Position numbers and translations under genes: made by a program. Below, piece after piece: positions 30,816-35,487 of a stretch of DNA of 35,487 bases. This DNA comes from RGIG6919 sp045531905. GTDB lineage: Bacteria; Bacillota; Clostridia; Lachnospirales; Lachnospiraceae. Under the pieces are notes generated by a model. That model was not told the DNA's origin, made no database searches, and saw only the letters and a program-made list of their open reading frames with translations. How positions within the stretch are numbered: position 1 is the stretch's first letter; each line of letters begins with the position of its first letter. Where the stretch lies: positions 1-35,487 of the forward strand of contig JAZSEY010000016.1 of NCBI GenBank assembly GCA_045531905.1. Direction: 5' to 3'.

Positions 30816-33263
30816 ATGGATTATACAAAGAGTGCAAAAAATGCCATAAAAGAAGCGAAAAAAGTGGCAGCACGTTTAGAACATGAATATGTGGGTAGTG
30901 AACATTTATTGTTTGGTTTGTTAAAAGAAAAACAAGGTTTGGCAGGCGTGATTCTGGAAAATAACGGAATAGATGCAAAGCGTGTGGAGAAATTGATAGA
31001 GAAGATGCTAAGTGATATTGGTATCGCTGAGGCAGGCGAATCTGTATTTTCTAAGAAATGTGCGGAGATTCTAAGTCAGAGTAAAAAAGAGGCAAAACTT
31101 CTTGGTTCGGTAGAGATTGGGACAGAGCATATTTTGTTGGCGATGCTTCGAAGCAAGGAGTGTGTAGCAACAAAGATGATTATTTCCATGGGAGCATCTG
31201 TGGAAAAAATACTTCAAGATGTCTGGGCCTCTGCTGGTGATGACAGACAATTTGCAAAGGTACAGAATAAAAAGGCAAAGAAAAAGACCAAATCAAACAC
31301 ACCTATGCTTGACCAGTTTGGTCGAGATATGACGGCGCTGGCTACAAATGGAAAGTTGGATCCGGTTATTGGACGTTCTGATGAGATGGCGAGAGTGGTA
31401 CAGATTCTTTCACGACGAATGAAGAACAATCCTTGTCTGGTAGGTGAGCCTGGTGTTGGTAAAACTGCTATTGTAGAGGGCCTGGCACAGTTGATTGCTG
31501 CAAAAGAAGTTCCGGAATCCATCCAAGACAAAAGATTATTAGCATTGGATCTTTCTGGTATGGTGGCAGGTACGAAGTATCGTGGTGAATTTGAGGAACG
31601 CATCAAAAAACTATTGGCAGAGGTTATGGCTGAAGGCAATATTATTCTATTCGTTGATGAGATTCACACCATGATTGGTGCCGGCGGAGCGGAAGGTTCA
31701 ATAGATGCTTCCAATATTTTAAAACCGGCATTGTCCCGTGGTGAAGTGCAAATGATTGGTGCAACCACCAACGCAGAGTATCGCAAGTATTTTGAAAAGG
31801 ATGCAGCTTTAGAAAGAAGATTTCAGCCTGTTCAGGTGGAGGAACCGACAAAGGAAGAGTGTATTGAGATATTAATGGGATTAAAATCCTGTTATGAAAA
31901 GCATCACGATATAGAAATTACAGAAGATGCAGTAATTGCTGCTGTTAATTTGGCCATTCGTTATGTGAATGATAGATTCTTACCTGACAAAGCGATAGAT
32001 TTGATTGATGAGTCTGCTTCTAGAAAACGATTGCAGTCTTATACAGGTTCTGGCGAATTTATGCAACTGGAAAGAGAGTTAAGACAGTTGGAAGCGATGC
32101 TAGAAGAGGCTTTGGTTTCTGGGGATTTGGCAAACGCTCGTCAAGTAAAGTCTGACATGAAGGCTTTGCAGGATAAACTAAATAAAGAACAAAGAAAAAA
32201 TAATCATAAAAAATCAGCGAAACATTTGTTGCTTGAGGAAGAAGATGTGGCGGCGGTAGTATCTATGTGGACGAAAATACCGGTTAGCCGTCTTGCGGAA
32301 CAGGAATCAAAACGCTTGATGAAACTTTCTGATGTGTTGCATAAGCGCGTGATTGGACAAGATGAGGCGGTAGATGCTGTGGCGAAAGCGGTGAAGAGAG
32401 GTCGTGTAGGTTTGAAAGATCCAAATCGCCCAATTGGTTCATTCTTGTTATTGGGTCCGACTGGTGTTGGTAAGACTGAACTTTCAAAAGCATTGGCGGA
32501 GGCTGTTTTTGGTGATGAGAAGGCTATGATTCGCGTAGATATGTCGGAATACATGGAGAAACATAGTGTGTCAAAAATGATTGGTTCGCCTCCTGGATAT
32601 GTTGGTTATGACGAAGGTGGACAACTTAGCGAGAAGGTGCGTAAGCATCCATATTCGGTTGTTTTGTTTGATGAGATTGAAAAGGCTCATGCTGACGTGT
32701 TCAATATGTTGTTGCAGGTGTTAGATGACGGACATATTACAGATGCGCAAGGTAGAAAAGTGAGTTTTAAAGATACCATTATTATCATGACATCTAATGC
32801 AGGTGCACAACGCATTATGGAACCAAAGTTGCTTGGTTTTGCTTCTGGAGAAGACGAAAAAAGGGAACATCAACAGATGAAGGATGGCGTAATGGAAGAA
32901 GTAAAACGTTTATTCCGCCCTGAGTTTTTAAATCGAATTGATGAAACGATTGTATTTAAAGTGCTTACCAAGGATGAGATTAAACAGATTGTTGACTTGT
33001 TGATGAAGAGTCTTGTGAAACGTGTAAAAGCGCAGATGAATATTACACTGCGATATGGTGAACCGCTTCGCAATTTCATTTTTGATAAAGGGTATGACAA
33101 AAAATATGGAGCACGACCACTTCGCCGTGCGATTCAGACTTACGTTGAAGATGCCTTGGCAGAAGAAATCCTTTCTGGAAATGTCTCAGAAGGGGATGCA
33201 GTAACCGTTTCTGTGAAAAACGATAGGGTGTATTTTCAAGTCAAAAATACGCCTAAAAAATAG
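30816..33263 (+). CDS. clpC: ClpC-type AAA+ unfoldase of the Clp protease
   Basis: The 815-residue Hsp100 protein has a Clp N-domain pair (about 1-145), then AAA-1 with Walker A at 210-217 (GEPGVGKT) and DEIHTMIGAG. A middle domain with UVR-like coiled segments (LERELRQLEAMLEEAL) follows, then AAA-2 with Walker A at 547-554 (GPTGVGKT). The tripeptide Leu673-Gly-Phe675 is the loop that docks on ClpP. The middle domain is of the short ClpC size, not the long ClpB kind, so it should feed substrates to ClpP rather than disaggregate alone. In most Firmicutes clpC follows ctsR, mcsA and mcsB; here a GntR gene takes that place. AGGAGG precedes the ATG. Confidence 0.93.
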   Translation: MDYTKSAKNAIKEAKKVAARLEHEYVGSEHLLFGLLKEKQGLAGVILENNGIDAKRVEKLIEKMLSDIGIAEAGESVFSKKCAEILSQSKKEAKLLGSVEIGTEHILLAMLRSKECVATKMIISMGASVEKILQDVWASAGDDRQFAKVQNKKAKKKTKSNTPMLDQFGRDMTALATNGKLDPVIGRSDEMARVVQILSRRMKNNPCLVGEPGVGKTAIVEGLAQLIAAKEVPESIQDKRLLALDLSGMVAGTKYRGEFEERIKKLLAEVMAEGNIILFVDEIHTMIGAGGAEGSIDASNILKPALSRGEVQMIGATTNAEYRKYFEKDAALERRFQPVQVEEPTKEECIEILMGLKSCYEKHHDIEITEDAVIAAVNLAIRYVNDRFLPDKAIDLIDESASRKRLQSYTGSGEFMQLERELRQLEAMLEEALVSGDLANARQVKSDMKALQDKLNKEQRKNNHKKSAKHLLLEEEDVAAVVSMWTKIPVSRLAEQESKRLMKLSDVLHKRVIGQDEAVDAVAKAVKRGRVGLKDPNRPIGSFLLLGPTGVGKTELSKALAEAVFGDEKAMIRVDMSEYMEKHSVSKMIGSPPGYVGYDEGGQLSEKVRKHPYSVVLFDEIEKAHADVFNMLLQVLDDGHITDAQGRKVSFKDTIIIMTSNAGAQRIMEPKLLGFASGEDEKREHQQMKDGVMEEVKRLFRPEFLNRIDETIVFKVLTKDEIKQIVDLLMKSLVKRVKAQMNITLRYGEPLRNFIFDKGYDKKYGARPLRRAIQTYVEDALAEEILSGNVSEGDAVTVSVKNDRVYFQVKNTPKK

Positions 33264-33389
33264 TGATATTTAACTGGTAAAAAATACTGAGAAAAACACA
33301 AGAATATACTAGAAAAATGTCGTTAAATATGGCATACTATAGATAGCGAATCATTTTAGACACATAAGATAATTTTTAGGAGGAGCAAT

Positions 33390-33809
33390 ATGGCAGTTGT
33401 AGCAGAATTGATACGTGAAGAAAGTAACGGTACATTAAGCTTCGGTGATTATACTTTATCAGATAAAACCAAGATGGATGGATTTGAATTCGGCGGTGAT
33501 AAGTATAAAGTAAAGACATTTAATGAGATTACCAAGTTAGAGAAGAATGGTTCATTTGTTTATGAGTCTGTTCCTGGAACTGCAGTATTTGAGTTTTCTG
33601 AATCAGATAAGCAGATTACATTCTATGTAGAAGGAACTGTGGATTCACAGGTGACCGTGGGACTTGAAGCATCTAAGGAATACAAAGCATATATTGGTAA
33701 TGTTTACGAAGGTAAGATGAAGACCAATTTGGGTGGAAAGTTGAATTTAAGTGTTGAACTTTCAGAGGGCGAAAGAGTATTAGTAAGATTAGAGAAAGTA
33801 GACGAGTAA
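33390..33809 (+). CDS. Small conserved protein labelled 'endosialidase' in Lachnospiraceae
   Basis: The 139-residue protein starts after TTTTTAGGAGGAGC. It is rich in beta strands and has no membrane segment, signal peptide or catalytic motif. The stretch YKVKTFNEITKLEKNG followed by FVYESVPGTAVFEF, and the end KMKTNLGGKLNLSVEL, match a family common in Lachnospiraceae that automatic annotation calls endosialidase. Real endosialidases are several hundred residues long with a beta-propeller, so the label is not supported. Codon use suggests strong expression. It lies 10 bases before radA, and 126 bases after clpC without a strong terminator between. Its function is unknown. Confidence 0.8.
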   Translation: MAVVAELIREESNGTLSFGDYTLSDKTKMDGFEFGGDKYKVKTFNEITKLEKNGSFVYESVPGTAVFEFSESDKQITFYVEGTVDSQVTVGLEASKEYKAYIGNVYEGKMKTNLGGKLNLSVELSEGERVLVRLEKVDE

Positions 33810-33818
33810 GGAGTATTT

Positions 33819-35174
33819 ATGGCAAAGAATAAGACAGTTTTCTTTTGCCAGGAATGCGGATATGAGTCAGCAAAGTGGATGGGACAGTGTCCCGGATGTA
33901 AAAATTGGAACACATTTGTTGAAGAGATAAGAGTAGCAGGCGCCACAAGGCATACCAGTCAAAAGAGTATGCCGGCGCCTACTTCTCTTTTTACAGTCAC
34001 GTCAGAAGATGTTCCAAGGATTGCCACGGGTTATGGCGAGTTAGACCGTGTTTTGGGTGGAGGAATCGTGCCAGGTTCTCTTGTGCTTGTAGGAGGAGAT
34101 CCTGGTATTGGAAAATCAACATTATTATTACAGGTGTGTAGAACACTGGTAAATCATGGACGTAAAGTGCTTTATGCGTCGGGAGAAGAATCCCTGCAAC
34201 AAATTAAGATGCGTGCAGAGCGCTTGTCTGGATTTGAGAAAGATATGCAACTTATCTGCGATACAGATATGGATACGGTGGAAAATGCTATCACAAAGGT
34301 GATGCCAGAAGTCGTTATCATTGACTCTATCCAGACTTTGTCAATTGCATCTGTTACATCAGCAGCTGGAAGTGTATCTCAAGTGCGAGAAGTAACGGGC
34401 AGGTTGATGCAGTTAGCTAAGATGAATAATATTGCAATTTTTGTGGTGGGACATGTTACAAAGGATGGCACCGTTGCAGGACCAAGAACGTTGGAGCATA
34501 TGGTGGATACGGTTTTGTATTTTGAAGGTGAGCGAAGTTCGGTTTATCGTATCTTGCGTGGAGTGAAGAATCGTTTTGGTTCCACCAATGAGATTGGTGT
34601 ATTTGAGATGAAGGGCACTGGTTTGGTAGAAGTGGATAATCCTTCTGAAGTCATGTTAGGCGGTAGAGCAGAAAATGCCTCTGGTACGGTGGTAGTATGT
34701 TCTATGGAAGGAACCAGACCACTATTAGTGGAGATACAGGCATTGGTTGCTTATACCAATTTTAATATTCCAAGAAGAACTTCGGTGGGCATGGATTTCA
34801 ATCGTGTGAATTTGTTAATGGCAGTCTTGGAAAAGAAAGCTGGATTGCAAATGGGGAACTGTGATGCATATGTCAATCTGACTGGTGGCTTGAGATTATC
34901 AGAGCCGGCAATTGACCTTGGAATTGTTTTGGCACTAGTATCGAGTTTTAAGAATGTAATCGTGCCAGAAGATACGGTTATCTTTGGTGAAGTGGGTTTG
35001 GCAGGAGAGATTCGTGGCGTTACCATGGCGGAACAGCGTGCCAGAGAAGCAGCGAAACTTGGTTTCAAAAAATGCATTATGCCAAAGGTCAATGCAGATA
35101 AAATGAAAGAAATTGAAGGGGTTCAGATTATAGGAATCGCAAATGTTGAAGAATTATTGCAAATTGTGTATTGA
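33819..35174 (+). CDS. radA: DNA repair protein RadA/Sms
   Basis: RadA helps process recombination intermediates as a RecA-related, DnaB-like motor on branched DNA. The 451-residue protein has the N-terminal zinc finger (Cys10, Cys13, Cys24, Cys27), Walker A GGDPGIGKST, a Walker B region ending VVIIDSIQT and the RadA-specific KNRFGSTNEIG motif. Its C-terminal third is Lon-protease-like (from about 300, with GMDFNRVNLLMAVLEKKAG) but is not expected to have protease activity. The length is normal. A site AAGGAG precedes the ATG. In related genomes radA often follows clpC closely, as here. Confidence 0.98.
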   Translation: MAKNKTVFFCQECGYESAKWMGQCPGCKNWNTFVEEIRVAGATRHTSQKSMPAPTSLFTVTSEDVPRIATGYGELDRVLGGGIVPGSLVLVGGDPGIGKSTLLLQVCRTLVNHGRKVLYASGEESLQQIKMRAERLSGFEKDMQLICDTDMDTVENAITKVMPEVVIIDSIQTLSIASVTSAAGSVSQVREVTGRLMQLAKMNNIAIFVVGHVTKDGTVAGPRTLEHMVDTVLYFEGERSSVYRILRGVKNRFGSTNEIGVFEMKGTGLVEVDNPSEVMLGGRAENASGTVVVCSMEGTRPLLVEIQALVAYTNFNIPRRTSVGMDFNRVNLLMAVLEKKAGLQMGNCDAYVNLTGGLRLSEPAIDLGIVLALVSSFKNVIVPEDTVIFGEVGLAGEIRGVTMAEQRAREAAKLGFKKCIMPKVNADKMKEIEGVQIIGIANVEELLQIVY

Positions 35175-35218
35175 ATTCTGAAAATTTAAGCGAGATGACT
35201 GAATAAATAAAAGATGAG

Positions 35219-35260
35219 AAAACGCAGAAATCCAGTAAAATCAAGGGTTTCTGCGTTTTT
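35219..35260 (+). terminator. Terminator after radA
   Basis: AAAACGCAGAAAtCC (35219-35232) pairs with GGgTTTCTGCGTTTT (35245-35260), ending in a T-run. It closes the clpC-to-radA region. Confidence 0.85.
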
Positions 35261-35292
35261 GTTCGAATTTTCAAAATTTATGAAAAAATGTG

Positions 35293-35487
35293 TTGACAAA
35301 CAAAAATCAAAATGATAGTATAAACAAGTCGCCGCGAAAAACGGCTGACAAGAACCTTGATAATCAAATACTAAGACAACCCTGAAAATTCTAAAGAATT
35401 TCAGAAAAGCGATAGATGATTGAATCATCTACGAACCAAGAACAGTAAAAACAGGGATTATTAGCTAGACGTTGATATGACCTAGGA
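35293..35487 (+). promoter_or_regulatory. Strong promoter and structured leader, probably of an rRNA operon off the right edge
   Basis: TTGACA (35293-35298) with TAGTAT 17 bases on (35316-35321), or the overlapping TATAAA slightly further. About 165 bases follow without any open frame of note. The leader contains GCCG/CGGC and GATGATT/AATCATC hairpins and the phrase GACAAGAACCTTGATAATC, which resembles leaders ahead of 16S rRNA genes in clostridia. No 16S sequence is reached. A strong promoter ending in a non-coding leader could also start tRNA or another RNA operon. Confidence 0.55.

Overview
The window looks like chromosomal DNA from a low-GC clostridium, most likely a member of the Lachnospiraceae. 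The evidence is the AT-rich composition, strong AGGAGG-type ribosome binding sites, reverse rubrerythrin, a lysine/alanine-rich DUF6465-type protein, a 'substrate-binding + GGDEF' cyclase, and the small protein that databases label 'endosialidase' in this family. No integrase, transposase, prophage module or CRISPR array was seen.

Layout, left to right. (1) 1-1012: the end of an unknown gene, a stretch rich in hairpins that could be a small RNA or repeat, and a CYTH phosphatase on the minus strand. (2) 1149-6314: a DJ-1 family protein, a PD-(D/E)XK + iron-sulfur DinG-like helicase fusion, murF, and a reverse rubrerythrin with a textbook promoter and a PerR/Fur-like palindrome. (3) 6411-7963 (minus): an ECF sigma factor and its membrane anti-sigma factor, overlapping by ATGA. 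(4) 8195-10510: an OPT oligopeptide transporter followed with no gap by a PqqD-like peptide-binding protein. (5) 10608-15507: a probable operon of speD (AdoMet decarboxylase), a DUF4178 membrane protein, a DUF350 membrane protein, a membrane-fused spermidine-synthase-like enzyme and an NSS-family sodium symporter. This is the best candidate for a poorly described system. (6) 15741-16986: the DUF6465 protein and a Cof-type HAD phosphatase. (7) 17161-22972: a surface-display operon with a secreted repeat protein, a 1368-residue thioester/SpaA-repeat adhesin lacking LPXTG, and a sortase.

(8) 22958-24250: two identical tRNA-Gly(GCC) genes, each with a copied promoter and leader hairpin. Both are followed by copies of a GC-rich 144-145 bp repeat whose boundaries duplicate the last 15 bp of the tRNA end. 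An AT-rich membrane-protein gene lies between the copies. One hairpin in the repeat shows paired base changes between copies. (9) 24313-27159: a membrane protein and a LacI-type-sensor/GGDEF diguanylate cyclase. (10) 27351-30292: purM-purN-purD. (11) 30422-33263: a YtrA-type GntR repressor with a near-perfect operator over its own promoter, followed by clpC. This arrangement lacks the classic ctsR-mcsA-mcsB genes. (12) 33390-35174: the 'endosialidase'-labelled small protein and radA. (13) 35219-35487: a terminator, then a promoter and leader that look like the start of an rRNA operon running off the right edge.

The housekeeping parts (murF, pur, radA, clpC) are ordinary. The accessory interest lies in the polyamine/membrane operon, the adhesin-sortase pair and the tRNA-Gly repeat locus.
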